This document shows, piece by piece, positions 45,889-54,945 of a stretch of 64,000 bases of DNA. Position 1 is the stretch's first letter, and every line of letters starts with the position of its first letter. This DNA comes from Anaerolineae bacterium (GTDB taxonomy: Bacteria; Chloroflexota; Anaerolineae; 4572-78; J111): the NCBI GenBank assembly GCA_023151115.1, contig JAKLJP010000001.1:186001-250000 (forward strand). The letters run 5' to 3'. The notes below the pieces were generated by a model that saw only the letters and a list, made by a program, of their open reading frames with translations, ran no database searches and was not told the origin of the DNA. Made by a program: the position numbers and the translations under genes.

Positions 45889-46395
45889 TTAGGTTAAATG
45901 ATTGGATTTGTATGTTCGAGCGTGTTCTCTCTCTTGGTATAGAAACAATTCAATTAGATGATATGACTTTCCAGCCGATGCTTGCGGATTATCCTCTTGT
46001 TTTTGCACTAGAAAGAACCCCCAGCCACGATAGGATGGCCGCCTGACCTGTCGAGCCACCCGCGCGGACACCCCACCTTGGCCTGGCTCGTTGCCGGCTT
46101 GACCGCCTTCTTCTGTCGTTTCACTGCTCTCTGGAACCAGCACCCGCACGATGAGTGACGCTTCTGAGCCATCCAGGCGACTGCGCTCCAGCGCGTTCCG
46201 AGTGGCCCTGGCCAAAGCCAGCTTGAGCTGCTCCAGGTGCGTCTCTGACCAGTTCAATCTTTGCACAGCCTTGGCAACTCGGCTCGCTGCCAGGCGTTCG
46301 CTGCCAGGCTCTCTGGACAGGGTGAGTTCGATGAGCGTCTGCCAGGTGGGGTCGTGACTTCTCTGCTTGGGTGGTGTAACATCGTTTGATGTCAT
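45889..46395 (-). CDS. Unknown 168-residue protein, divergent from the XRE-NB-ARC gene
   Basis: Starts at ATG 46395 with AAGGACACACA ahead. Helical N-terminal half (WQTLIELTLSREPGSERLA, VAKAVQRLNWSETHLEQLKL), a Glu/Gly-rich linker, and a C-terminal RRPSYRGWGFFLVQ...KSYHLIELFLYQE. The last part resembles an unnamed Chloroflexota family often seen beside STAND-type regulators; this is recollection, not a database result. It is transcribed away from the NB-ARC gene and shares its 230-base control region. A relic of its first codons (MTS) also lies in front of the second NB-ARC gene at ~50676, supporting a fixed pairing. Confidence 0.65.
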   Translation of the reverse strand: MTSNDVTPPKQRSHDPTWQTLIELTLSREPGSERLAASRVAKAVQRLNWSETHLEQLKLALARATRNALERSRLDGSEASLIVRVLVPESSETTEEGGQAGNEPGQGGVSARVARQVRRPSYRGWGFFLVQKQEDNPQASAGKSYHLIELFLYQEREHARTYKSNHLT

Positions 46396-46640
46396 TGTGT
46401 GTCCTTGCTTCGATTAAGTCTTGGCGTGTGTCTGAGTATGAGCGAGTGGCAGAAACTATTTGCCCTGGCTGCTTGAGTTGATAGCATTAAACCACACCGG
46501 CCAGCTTATTTGGGGTCACTCGCTGCCCCAAAGAGTGACCCTAAATGTGTTACAGCAAGTGACCAAAGTGTGCTATAATGGGGTTATTATTTGCTATCCT
46601 TGTTCGCCGGCAGAAGAGGTGAAGATGGCGGTTGAAGTTT
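46383..46640 (+). repeat. Control-region duplicate, copy 1
   Basis: About 250 bases upstream of the first NB-ARC gene, including the start of the divergent 168-residue gene, match the segment 50670-50925 before the second NB-ARC gene. Shared blocks include GTCCTTGCTTCGAT, ATTAAACCACAC, TAAATGTGTTACAGCAAGTG and TGCTATAAT. The genes themselves are also paralogous, so gene and control region were duplicated together. Confidence 0.75.
46513..46579 (+). promoter_or_regulatory. Promoter with palindromic operator of NB-ARC regulator 1
   Basis: TTACAG (46550-46555) and TATAAT (46574-46579) with an 18-base spacer form the promoter. Upstream is a perfect nine-base inverted repeat GGGTCACTC / GAGTGACCC (46513-46521 and 46533-46541), and a further half-site AGTGACC (46558-46564) lies between -35 and -10. 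This is what an autorepressor operator looks like. The XRE domain of the downstream protein is the first candidate to bind it (inference). Confidence 0.7.
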
Positions 46641-49195
46641 CATTTGGGGCCTGGATTGGCAAACGGCGCAAAACGCTGGACCTGACCCGCGAACAACTGG
46701 CCCAATGCGCTGGCTGTTCCGTCTCGGCCCTGCGTAAAATCGAGGGTGACGAACGGCGGCCCTCGCGCCAACTGGCCGAACGGCTGGCCACCTGCCTGCA
46801 AATTCCACCTGACCAGCGCCCACTGTTTCTCCAAACCGCTCGCGGTGAACGGCGCGTGGAACGGTTGGGGGCACCCTTGTTGGAGCCGCCGGCTGGCGTC
46901 AAATCTGGGCTGTCCCGTCCAGTTTTGAACTTGCCGCTCCCGCCCACGCCCTTGCTGGGCCGGGAAGCTGAACTGGCCACGCTGGCCCGGCTGCTCCGCG
47001 ACCCCCCATGCCGCTTGCTCACCCTGGTCGGTCCCGGCGGGATTGGCAAGACACGCCTGGCTCTGGCTACGGCCTCTGAGCAGCAGATGTTGTTCCCCAA
47101 CGGCGTCTATTTCGTGTCGCTCGCTTCCCTCACCTCGGCCCAGTTCATCATCCCGGCCATCGCCGATAGTCTCGACTTTACCTTCTCTGGCCCGGTTGAG
47201 CCTAAAATCCAACTCCTGCATTATCTGCGGGAGCAATGCTTGCTGTTGGTGTTGGATAACCTGGAACATTTGCTGGAGGCCGGCCCGCTGCTGGCCGAGT
47301 TGCTCCGGCAAGCGCCGGCCGTGAAACTGCTGGTCACCTCCCGCGAGCGGCTAAACCTGCAAGGCGAGTGGCTGTTTGACCTGCACGGGCTGCCGGTTCC
47401 CCCACCGGATCAGGTGGATCGGGTGGAGGCGTATAGCGCAGTCGGGCTATTTGTGCAGAGCGCCCGGCGGGTGCAGGCCGGATTTGAGCTGAAGGCGGAA
47501 GACCGGCTGGCGGTGGCCCACATCTGCCAGATGGTCGAGGGGATGCCGCTGGCCATCGAGTTGGCGGCGGCCTGGGTGCGGGTTCTTTCCTACGTCGAGA
47601 TTGCGGCCGAGATTGAACGCAATCTGGACTTTCTGGCCGGCGCCGCCCGCGACGCGCCGGGGCGGCACCGCAGTCTGCGCGTCGCTTTTGACCATTCCTG
47701 GAAACTGCTGGCCCAGGATGAGCGCGACGCGCTATGCCGGTTGGCCGTCTTTCAGGGCGGGTTTGAGCGGGCCGCGGCGGAGCAGATAGCCAGCGCGTCG
47801 CTGCCTGTCCTGTCGGCTCTGGTAGACAAGTCGCTTTTGCGCCGGGAAGAAGGTGGCCGGTATGACCTGCACGAGGTGGTGCGGCAGTACGCCCTGGCCC
47901 ATCTAACCGATGAAGCCGGGCGCGAACCGGCCACCCGCGACCGGCACTGCGAATTCTATCTGGCGTTGTTGCAAAGTCGGGAAAGCGACCTGAAAAATGC
48001 GGCCCTGCGCCGGGCGCTACGGGAATTGACGGATGAAATAGACAACATCCGGGCCGCCTGGGCCTGGGCGGTTGAGTGTAAAAAGTTTGAATTAATCGGG
48101 CCCTCTGTAACAGGTTTTGGGCGCTTGTTTGAATTAGGCGGGTGGCTGAGCGACGGCATCGAGTATATGGAGCCGGTTGTTCAGGCTCTGTGGGCCAACC
48201 CGAAAGATAAGGCGGAGCAGCAAGTTTTGGGGCAAACGCTGGCCTACCAGGCCCTGCTCTTCTTTCGCTGGGGCCGGTTTAGCCAGGCGTTAAGCCTGTT
48301 CGATGACAGCCTGACTTTTCTCCGCCCGCTCAACAATCCGGCTCTTCTGACTCACTCGCTGGTTTATAGCGGGATTATCTTGCATCTGAACGGTGAAATT
48401 ACCCTGGCTCAGGCCCGTTTAGATGAAGGACTGGTCTGCGCCGAGGCCGCGGGCGACGCGTGGTTTGTCGCCTACGCTCGCCTGAATCAAGGCTACATCG
48501 CCAGCCTGTTAGGCCGGTACCAGGAAGGATATGAGCAAATGCGCCAAAGCCTGATCTCGATGCGGGCCATTGGCGACCCTCACGCCTTAACCCTGGGCCT
48601 GAATTTTATCAGCCCCACCATAATACACCTGAGCCGCTATGAAGAGGCGGAAGCCTGCCTGCAAGAAAGCCTGGCCCTGTGTACAGAATTAGGCAACCGC
48701 TGGGGCATGGGCACGGCCTATCGCTTTTTGGGGTTGGCCGCGCTGGCCCAGAACAAGCTGCCGGAGGCCGAAACGCTCATCCATTATAGCCTGGATGTCT
48801 TCAATGACCTGGTCAGGGGCTGGGACATCGTTCGCTCGCTGATTTATTTGGGCCAGGCCAAAGCCGCCACCGGCGACTGGTGCGAAGCGAGGCGAATCTT
48901 TCTGCAAGCCCTCCGCATAGCGATGGAAGCGCAAGCCATCCCCCTGGTGCTGGATACGCTGGTTGGGTTGGCTTATCTGCAAGCCCAGGCTGGCGAGGTT
49001 GAACAGGCGCTGAAACTTTCGACATGCGTGTTAGGCCATCCGGCCGGCGCCCAGGAAGCCAAAGACCGGGCCGAGCAATTGGTCGCGGGACTGGAGGCCC
49101 AATTGACGCCAGAGCAGCTTGAAGCCTTCCAGTCTCAGGAGGTTGGGGGCAAAACGTTCGATGCTACAGTGGCAAAACTCCTGAACGCCTCCTGA
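46625..49195 (+). CDS. XRE-HTH / NB-ARC / TPR signalling regulator, copy 1
   Basis: 856 residues from the ATG at 46625, about 45 bases after the promoter; longer frames would begin before the promoter. HTH of XRE type at ~5-65 (LDLTREQLAQCAGCSVSALR). NB-ARC STAND ATPase: Walker A LVGPGGIGKTRLA at ~136, Walker B LLLVLDNLEHLL at ~205, sensor VTSRERLNLQGEW, helical winged part with GMPLAIELAAAWVRVLS and KSLLRREEGGRYDLHEVVRQ. C-terminal ~540-850 are TPR-like helical repeats (ALAYQALLFFRWGRFSQALS, GTAYRFLGLAALAQNKLPEA). Known relatives are ATP-switch regulators activated by a ligand bound at the repeats. It is a full-length paralogue of the gene at 50911. Confidence 0.9.
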   Translation: MAVEVSFGAWIGKRRKTLDLTREQLAQCAGCSVSALRKIEGDERRPSRQLAERLATCLQIPPDQRPLFLQTARGERRVERLGAPLLEPPAGVKSGLSRPVLNLPLPPTPLLGREAELATLARLLRDPPCRLLTLVGPGGIGKTRLALATASEQQMLFPNGVYFVSLASLTSAQFIIPAIADSLDFTFSGPVEPKIQLLHYLREQCLLLVLDNLEHLLEAGPLLAELLRQAPAVKLLVTSRERLNLQGEWLFDLHGLPVPPPDQVDRVEAYSAVGLFVQSARRVQAGFELKAEDRLAVAHICQMVEGMPLAIELAAAWVRVLSYVEIAAEIERNLDFLAGAARDAPGRHRSLRVAFDHSWKLLAQDERDALCRLAVFQGGFERAAAEQIASASLPVLSALVDKSLLRREEGGRYDLHEVVRQYALAHLTDEAGREPATRDRHCEFYLALLQSRESDLKNAALRRALRELTDEIDNIRAAWAWAVECKKFELIGPSVTGFGRLFELGGWLSDGIEYMEPVVQALWANPKDKAEQQVLGQTLAYQALLFFRWGRFSQALSLFDDSLTFLRPLNNPALLTHSLVYSGIILHLNGEITLAQARLDEGLVCAEAAGDAWFVAYARLNQGYIASLLGRYQEGYEQMRQSLISMRAIGDPHALTLGLNFISPTIIHLSRYEEAEACLQESLALCTELGNRWGMGTAYRFLGLAALAQNKLPEAETLIHYSLDVFNDLVRGWDIVRSLIYLGQAKAATGDWCEARRIFLQALRIAMEAQAIPLVLDTLVGLAYLQAQAGEVEQALKLSTCVLGHPAGAQEAKDRAEQLVAGLEAQLTPEQLEAFQSQEVGGKTFDATVAKLLNAS

Positions 49196-49198
49196 GGT

Positions 49199-49427
49199 TC
49201 CGGGCGAAAATAGTGAACCTTATCACGGGGGCGTAGCCATCGTCGAAGAGTTCGGGTGTGGCCTGGCCCATCTCGAGCACCAGACTGCGATCGTCGTTAT
49301 TCATCCATACTTTGGCCGATTCGAGTCCAAGTCCAGCGCAGTAAAACTGTACGAGGCGGGCATAGTCGCTGGTTGTGAGTGCGACCCGGAGTTACATCAC
49401 GGGAGCAGTGTGTTGAACAGACATCAT
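49199..49427 (-). pseudogene. VOC-family gene remnant with in-frame stop
   Basis: Starts well (GGAGG before ATG at 49427) with MMSVQHTAPVM, then TAA as codon 12, and continues in frame LRVALTTSDYARLVQFYCAG, LGLESAKVWMNNDDRSLVLE, MGQATPELFDDGYAPVI. This is the first half of a VOC-fold protein. It ends where the NB-ARC gene ends (49195), so the 3' half was lost at that junction. Confidence 0.7.
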
Positions 49428-49488
49428 GAAAAACCTCCATTCATCTCTAGAGTAATATTTGGGAATCTCGCCCGTTAAAATTCATCGT

Positions 49489-50361
49489 TTAATAGAGTCC
49501 CGGCCCCGACGGCAGGTATTGCGTCATTTGGCCAAACGGCGCGGTGGTCAGGAAATGGGCGAAGCTGGTTAAGCGCAAACCTGCGTTGAAGGCGTATCGA
49601 AGGGCGGCATGGTTTATCCCCGGAATGAACAGACGGATTTGCGCCGTGGCGGTGGCTGCCTCGTGATAGGCCAGGGTCAGCACCGGCTCGCCGTGCTGAG
49701 GTTTTCTCCAGGCGACAGGGCCTATGCCACCTTTGCCCAGGTAGTAGTAGCCGACAACCTCTCCAGCCCGAATTATCTGCCGTCCCTGCAGGCCCCAACT
49801 GTCAAAAAAATCATGATCAACACTGCGACGGGCGCCACGGATCTCTTGGTCCAAAGCCATGGCCTGCGACTTCTCGAGGGTTGCCACTTCGTAGGCCGAA
49901 GCCACAGAGAGGAGTTTTTGGGGCGTCCCCTCAAACATCATGATGGGGTAACCCGGAAACATACCAAGTTTCATGTACGAGGCCATCGCCGCGCTATCAA
50001 TTGATGACCAGGTGAAGAAGACGGTTGCCCCGGCTTCCTGGCCGGCATTCCAGACCCCTTTCAGAAGGGGCATGCCGACCCCCTGGCGCTGTAGATCGGG
50101 TCGAGCCCAGAAAGCGCTCAGGTACCACAGGTGGTCCCGGACAATGGCCCCGGCAATGGCAACGATCCGACCCTCGAGTTCGGCCACGTGGAAGATGCCG
50201 GTGGCGCGGATATGCTCGTAGCCGAGCAGTACGGCCGGGCGGGGTGGTATGGCTGTGGTGATATTATTGCGAGTATACATGTTGCTCACTGCTTCCAAAA
50301 AAAGGTCGGCCATCTCCGGCACATCTTCGGGGCGCGCCGGCCGGTATTGGATTTCCATCAT
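49489..50361 (-). CDS. GNAT-family N-acetyltransferase
   Basis: 290 residues from the first of two adjacent ATGs at 50361 with AGAAG ahead; a longer frame to 50403 lacks a ribosome site. The N-terminal GNAT module shows IQYRPARPEDVPEMADLFLE, GRIVAIAGAIVRD, then the acetyl-CoA motif A ARPDLQRQGVGMPLLKGVW (Q-R-x-G-x-G) and SSIDSAAMASYMKLGMFPGY. The C-terminal half (~160-290) has a second, weaker GNAT-like fold (EVVGYYYLGKGGIGPVAW, FIPGINHAALRYAFNAGLR). Substrate unknown. It lies between the two NB-ARC paralogues, in opposite orientation. Confidence 0.82.
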   Translation of the reverse strand: MMEIQYRPARPEDVPEMADLFLEAVSNMYTRNNITTAIPPRPAVLLGYEHIRATGIFHVAELEGRIVAIAGAIVRDHLWYLSAFWARPDLQRQGVGMPLLKGVWNAGQEAGATVFFTWSSIDSAAMASYMKLGMFPGYPIMMFEGTPQKLLSVASAYEVATLEKSQAMALDQEIRGARRSVDHDFFDSWGLQGRQIIRAGEVVGYYYLGKGGIGPVAWRKPQHGEPVLTLAYHEAATATAQIRLFIPGINHAALRYAFNAGLRLTSFAHFLTTAPFGQMTQYLPSGPGLY

Positions 50362-50512
50362 CTTTAATTCTTCTCTGTTAAGTGTGGTATCTTGCTGTAT
50401 CAAGGTTTATCTCCTCGTATAAAATGAACTTGGAGGAGCGCAAGGCTTGCCTTGCTTTTCTATTTGGGCAAAGCAAGCTTTGTACTCCAGCTTTAACTCT
50501 CATTAATTACAG

Positions 50513-50632
50513 TCAGGCTATTCCTGCCGACTTGGGTATCGTTGCTCTCTGCCGTGAGAAGGCCAGTCCGGTGACGATAATCAAAATGTAGAACCCGCCC
50601 ACAAGACGCATCCACCACTTTAATTGTGTCAT
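50513..50632 (-). pseudogene. N-terminal fragment of a small membrane protein (DUF4345-like)
   Basis: From ATG 50632: MTQLKWWMRLVGGFYILIIV then TGLAFSRQR, quickly degenerating and ending at 50513. The LKWWMR.VG.FY start with a membrane helix is that of DUF4345-like membrane proteins of ~130 residues; only about 25 residues are left. No ribosome site is seen. Confidence 0.4.
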
Positions 50633-50669
50633 TTCAAAAACTCTTTCGTTTGGTAAAATAATAGATACC

Positions 50670-50925
50670 GCCTGATGTCATTCTACGTCCTTGCTTCGAT
50701 CAAGTTCCAATTGTGTCTTAGCCTGAGCCAGCAGCGGGAACTGCCTGCCCTAACTGCTTGACTTGATAGGATTAAACCACACATTCAACCTGATTTGGGG
50801 TCACTGGCTGCCCCAGGGTGTGCCCCTAAATGTGTTACAGCAAGTGACCCAAACCGTGCTATAATAAGGCTATTATTCGCTATATTTGCTCCGCGGCCGG
50901 GGAGATGAGGATGGAGGCTGAAGTT
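50670..50925 (+). repeat. Control-region duplicate, copy 2
   Basis: Matches 46383-46640 (see that copy). It still contains the reverse-strand ATGACATC start of the divergent 168-residue gene near 50676, but the frame then breaks within about 15 codons, so the partner gene was lost here while the promoter part was kept. Confidence 0.72.
50798..50865 (+). promoter_or_regulatory. Promoter and operator of NB-ARC regulator 2
   Basis: TTACAG (50835-50840) and TATAAT (50860-50865), spacer 19. GGGTCACT at 50798-50805 is kept, but its near partner is eroded (GGTGTGCCCC). The half-site between -35 and -10, AGTGACCC at 50843-50850, is complete. The element's core half-site is therefore conserved where it overlaps the promoter. 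Confidence 0.62.
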
Positions 50926-53517
50926 TCATTTGGCGTATGGGTCAGTAAACGACGTCAGTCGCTCGACCTGACCCGCGACCAGTTGGCCCGATGCGCCGGC
51001 TGCTCGGTGTCGGCTCTGCGTAAGATTGAGGGCGATGAACGACGACCATCTCGCCAACTGGCCGAGTTGCTGGCGGACTGTCTCCAGATTCCGCCTGACG
51101 AGCGTCCGACGTTTCTGCAAGTTGCCCGCGGCCAACTGCGCGTTGAGCGGCTGGCCGCGGCCAGAGCAACCTTGGCGATGGATTACGTGTCGGGGGGTGC
51201 ACCACCTCAATCAGTTCTGCGCCTGCCCACCCTACCCACGCCCTTGATTGGCCGGGAAGCTGAGCTGGCTACGTTGGCCCGGCTGCTGCGCGATCCCCAG
51301 TGCCGGTTGCTCACCCTGGTTGGCCCAGGCGGCATCGGCAAGACGCGCCTGGCCCTCGAGGCAGCCTCGGCCCAACGAGAGCTATTCTCCAACGGAGCGT
51401 ATTTTGTGCCGCTCGTTTCCCTCAGCTCACCCCGCTTCATCATCCCGGCCATCGCCGATGCGCTGGGGTTTGTGTTCTCCGGCCCGCTAGAGCCTAAAGT
51501 GCAATTCCTGAATTATCTGCGTGAGAAATGCTTGCTGTTGGTGTTGGATAACTTTGAACATTTGCTGGAGGGTGGTGAACTGCTGGCAGAGCTGCTCCAG
51601 CAAGCGCCAGGGGTGAAGTTGCTGGTTACCTCGCGCGAACGGCTAAACCTGCAAGGGGAGTGGCTGTTTGACTTGCAAGGGTTGCCGGTTCCCCCGCTTG
51701 ACCAGGTGGATCGGGCTGAGGCGTATAGCGCGGTGGAATTATTTGCCCAGAGCGCCCGGCGGGTGCAGGCCGGCTTTGTGCTGAAGGCAGAAGAACGACT
51801 GGCGGCGGCGCGTATCTGCCATCTGGCGGAGGGAATGCCCCTGGCCATCGAGTTGGCCGCGGCCTGGGTGCGGGTTCTTAGCTGCCCGGAGATTGCCCGT
51901 GAGATTGAACGCAATTTGGATTTTCTGAGCAGCGCCAGGCGTGATGCGCCGGGGCGGCACCGCAGTCTGCGGGCCGTCTTTGATCATTCGTGGAACTTGT
52001 TATCGGTAGATGAGCGCCGCGTGCTGGGCCGGTTGGCTATTTTTCAGGGCGGTTTTGAGCGAGACGCGGCGGAGCAGGTCGCCGGCGCCGCTCTGCCAAT
52101 CCTGTCGGCGTTGGTAGATAAGTCGCTTTTGCGCCGGACGAAGCGGGGGCGGTACGACCTGCACGAAGTGGTCCGGCAGTATGCCCTGGCCCATCTGGCC
52201 GATGAAGCCCAGAACGAGACAGCGACGCGCGACCGGCACTGCGATTTCTATCTGGCGTTGTTGCAAGATCGGGAGGTGGCGCTAAAAAGCGCCGCCCAAG
52301 GCGAGGCGATTCGAGCATTGACGCATGAAATTGACAACGTCCGGGCAGCTTGGGCCTGGGCAGTCCGGCGTGAAAAGTTTGCCTCACTTGGGCCGGCTTT
52401 GCGGAGCTTCGGCTTGCTCTCTGACATACGGGGCTGGCTTGGTGAGGGTATCGAGCAACTGGAAATGATCGTGCAGGCCTTACGTACCAAAGCAGCGGAT
52501 GAGGAGCGGCAAAAGGTATTGGGGCAGGCGCTGGCGCAGCAGGGGCTTCTCTTCTTTCGCCTGGGCCAGCATGACCGGGCCCAGACCCTGTTTGAAGAGA
52601 GCCTGGCTATCTTGCGCCCGACCGGCGACCTGGCTCTATTGCCAGATCCACTGATCTTTTGCGGGATCGTGATGTATCTTAATGGTCAATTTGACCATGC
52701 GCACTCTCTTTTGGCTGAAGGCCTTGCCTGCGCCCAGACAGCGGGAGACCCGTGGTTTACTGCACTCGCTCTATTCAATCTGGGCTATATGGCCAGCTTT
52801 TTGAGTAGCAACATAGAATCTTATGAGCAGATGCGGGCTGGTCTGGCCGTGTGGCGGGCACTCGGCGATCCCCGCTTTACTGCTTTGGGCTTGAATTTCC
52901 TCAGTCCTATCGCCATCAGACTGGGCCGCTATGAGGAGGCGCAAGCTTTCTTGCAGGAAAGTCTCAAGCTGTGCACGCAGATAGGCGACCGGTGGGGCAT
53001 AGGCACGGCCTATCGCTATTTGGGTTTGGCCGCCCTGGTCCAAGGCGATATCCCGGAAGCCCAATCCCTCATCCACTACAGCCTGGAGCTTTTCACTGAG
53101 TTGGGGGCGCGCTGGGATATCGTCCGGTCGCTCATTTATTTGGGCGAGGCGGCAGTGGCGGCAGGCGACTCGTCCGAAGCCAGGCGAATCTTTCTGCAGG
53201 CCCTGCAAATGGCGCTGGAAGTCCAGGCTATTCCCCTGGCGCTCGATGCGCTGATCGGGTTGGCTTATCTGCAAGCGCAAACCGGCGAGGCTGAACAGGC
53301 GCTGGAACTTTCAACATACGTGTTACACCATCCCGCCAGCACCCAGGAAACGAAAGATCGCGCCGGGCGTCTGGTCGCGGAACTGGAACCTCAACTGTCT
53401 CCCCGACAGCTTGAAGCGGTTCGAATGCAGGTGAAGACGTTTGAAGTGATCGTGGAAGAGATTACTCAATCTCTATGTGTATCATCACCTATACACCAGG
53501 CTAATGAGCAACGCTAA
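50911..53517 (+). CDS. XRE-HTH / NB-ARC / TPR signalling regulator, copy 2
   Basis: 868 residues. Start set at ATG 50911, the position matching the paralogue's start; ATG 50905 is two codons upstream. Same order as copy 1: XRE HTH (LDLTRDQLARCAGCSVSALR), Walker A LVGPGGIGKTRLA at ~138, Walker B LLLVLDNFEHLL at ~207, VTSRERLNLQGEW, KSLLRRTKRGRYDLHEVVRQ, TPR-like C-terminus (ALAQQGLLFFRLGQHDRAQT, GTAYRYLGLAALVQGDIPEA). Similarity covers the full length, so this is gene duplication and not domain sharing. The TPR part, the presumed sensor, is more divergent than the HTH, suggesting the same DNA site but a different signal (inference). Its end abuts a histidine-kinase pseudogene. Confidence 0.9.
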   Translation: MEAEVSFGVWVSKRRQSLDLTRDQLARCAGCSVSALRKIEGDERRPSRQLAELLADCLQIPPDERPTFLQVARGQLRVERLAAARATLAMDYVSGGAPPQSVLRLPTLPTPLIGREAELATLARLLRDPQCRLLTLVGPGGIGKTRLALEAASAQRELFSNGAYFVPLVSLSSPRFIIPAIADALGFVFSGPLEPKVQFLNYLREKCLLLVLDNFEHLLEGGELLAELLQQAPGVKLLVTSRERLNLQGEWLFDLQGLPVPPLDQVDRAEAYSAVELFAQSARRVQAGFVLKAEERLAAARICHLAEGMPLAIELAAAWVRVLSCPEIAREIERNLDFLSSARRDAPGRHRSLRAVFDHSWNLLSVDERRVLGRLAIFQGGFERDAAEQVAGAALPILSALVDKSLLRRTKRGRYDLHEVVRQYALAHLADEAQNETATRDRHCDFYLALLQDREVALKSAAQGEAIRALTHEIDNVRAAWAWAVRREKFASLGPALRSFGLLSDIRGWLGEGIEQLEMIVQALRTKAADEERQKVLGQALAQQGLLFFRLGQHDRAQTLFEESLAILRPTGDLALLPDPLIFCGIVMYLNGQFDHAHSLLAEGLACAQTAGDPWFTALALFNLGYMASFLSSNIESYEQMRAGLAVWRALGDPRFTALGLNFLSPIAIRLGRYEEAQAFLQESLKLCTQIGDRWGIGTAYRYLGLAALVQGDIPEAQSLIHYSLELFTELGARWDIVRSLIYLGEAAVAAGDSSEARRIFLQALQMALEVQAIPLALDALIGLAYLQAQTGEAEQALELSTYVLHHPASTQETKDRAGRLVAELEPQLSPRQLEAVRMQVKTFEVIVEEITQSLCVSSPIHQANEQR

Positions 53518-54644
53518 AGCCCGTCGCCCACGTTGAGCGTTTCTTTGACGGTGGCGACGATGGGGGGCAGGACGGCGTCGGGGGCGAGGGTAGCTTCTAG
53601 CCGCCGGCCGAGACCGGACAGGATGGCGTAGGGGTCGTCGCGCTGACCGTACAGCAGGCGGTTAACGGCCCGTTGGAGCCGCTCCCGCAGCGGCTGGAAG
53701 AGGACGGCGATCAGGTCGGTCGCCAACAATGAAATCAGAAAGCTGCCACGAACAGCGCCCCCAGCGTCCCTACAACCAGCACGTAGAGGCCCACGACGCT
53801 AGCGGTGAGGATACTGTAAGCTAGGGTACGGTTGATAAAAAAATCAATGTCCCACAGCCGGGAACGGAGGACGGCCATGGCCAGCGAGGGCGGGATGAGC
53901 AGAAAGAAGCCGTAGAGCAGCACCAGCCCGGCCAGTTTGCAACCAGGCTGCGTTGGAGGTCCGGCCACAAAACGACAAATAGCAAAATCAGCCCCAGAAA
54001 ACCGCTGAATCCGACCGCAACGCCAAAGACCACCCACTTGGTCTGCTGGCGCTGCACCGGCGTGGAGACGCGCTGGTAGCGATAGATTTGGGCGATGACG
54101 GCCAGGATCAAAAGACCGAAAAAGGGAAGGACCTGCCAGACGAGCGGCCAGTTGTCCTCCGAACCGGCGTAAAACTTTTCTGCCGCCTGCTCGACAAGTG
54201 CTGCAACCGCCAGCACCCAGGTCCAACGTGGGACAAAGCGCCCATCGGGAAAGAGAAAGCCAAAGGAAAAAAACAACATCTGGCCCAGCTCAAGGGCCAG
54301 GACAACTCCGGCATAAACACCAACCGAGAGACCCCAGTCCCGGAGCTGCTGCATCCATTCGGCCAGGGTGGCCTGGAACTTTTCCGGGGTCACGCCCGGA
54401 TTGAGGCGGACAAGTGACAGGTGCTGCCCCACTTTGCCCTTGTTGTTGAAGGTAATGGACACAATGCCGGCTGGCAAGTGCTCTGGTACAGTCAAGCCGG
54501 TCTCGGCCAGTTCGATAGTGAAGGTGCCGGAACGGCCTGGCTTTGCCGGGCGATTGTTGTGGTATAGGCGACCACTCCCCACAGCAAGATGTACAAGACC
54601 AGGACCATCAATTTATCCCAATGGATTAAGTTTGAGGTTAACAT
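53518..54644 (-). pseudogene. Chimeric histidine-kinase membrane region fused to lipoprotein segment
   Basis: Pieces in at least three frames. From ATG 54644: MLTSNLIHWDKLMVLVLYIL and ARQSQA; then in another frame FTIELAETGLTVPEHLPAGI to FQATLAE, nearly the same as the lipoprotein remnant at 41884; then WMQQLRDWGLSVGVYAGVVL, LFFSFGFLFPDGRFVPRWT and VQRQQTKWVVFGVAVGFSG; then LLYGFFLLIPPSLAMAVLRS, WDIDFFINRTLAYSILTASV; then LIAVLFQPLRERLQRAVNRL, LLYGQRDDPYAIL, LEATLAPDAVLPPIV. The latter parts are the membrane sensor region of Chloroflexota histidine kinases. The kinase domains are missing, cut at the NB-ARC gene's end. Confidence 0.7.
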
Positions 54645-54945
54645 AGGTTTTATTCCCCTTTTTGTGTGACAAGTGACTTTGAGTGAAGGGTTGGCTTCAC
54701 CCGACTATTGGACATCTCCTCGCCTTTCCGGACGGCAGCGGAACGGTTTGAAGCTTGATGTCCTCACTATATCACGGTCATCAGGAGATTGTCTTGAGGA
54801 TGCACCCCTAAGTTTGCCCCTATTTCCGGGATCAGGGAGGAGCGATGGTAGGGGTATGTCCCCGTTGCCGAGGTGAAGTTAAAGTTTGTACACCCTGAAC
54901 AAATAATGATTCAGACTGAAAAAGTAGCTTTCCTGTCAACATCCC
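54645..54945. other. Non-coding gap
   Basis: About 300 bases between the chimeric pseudogene and the methyltransferase gene. I see only a short hairpin (GTGAAG/CTTCAC near 54676) and no supported gene. Confidence 0.5.

Noticed and set aside
46460..46624. Upstream extension of the first NB-ARC gene to 46460
   Set aside because: The extension covers the operator and TATAAT promoter, and the paralogue begins at the position equal to 46625.
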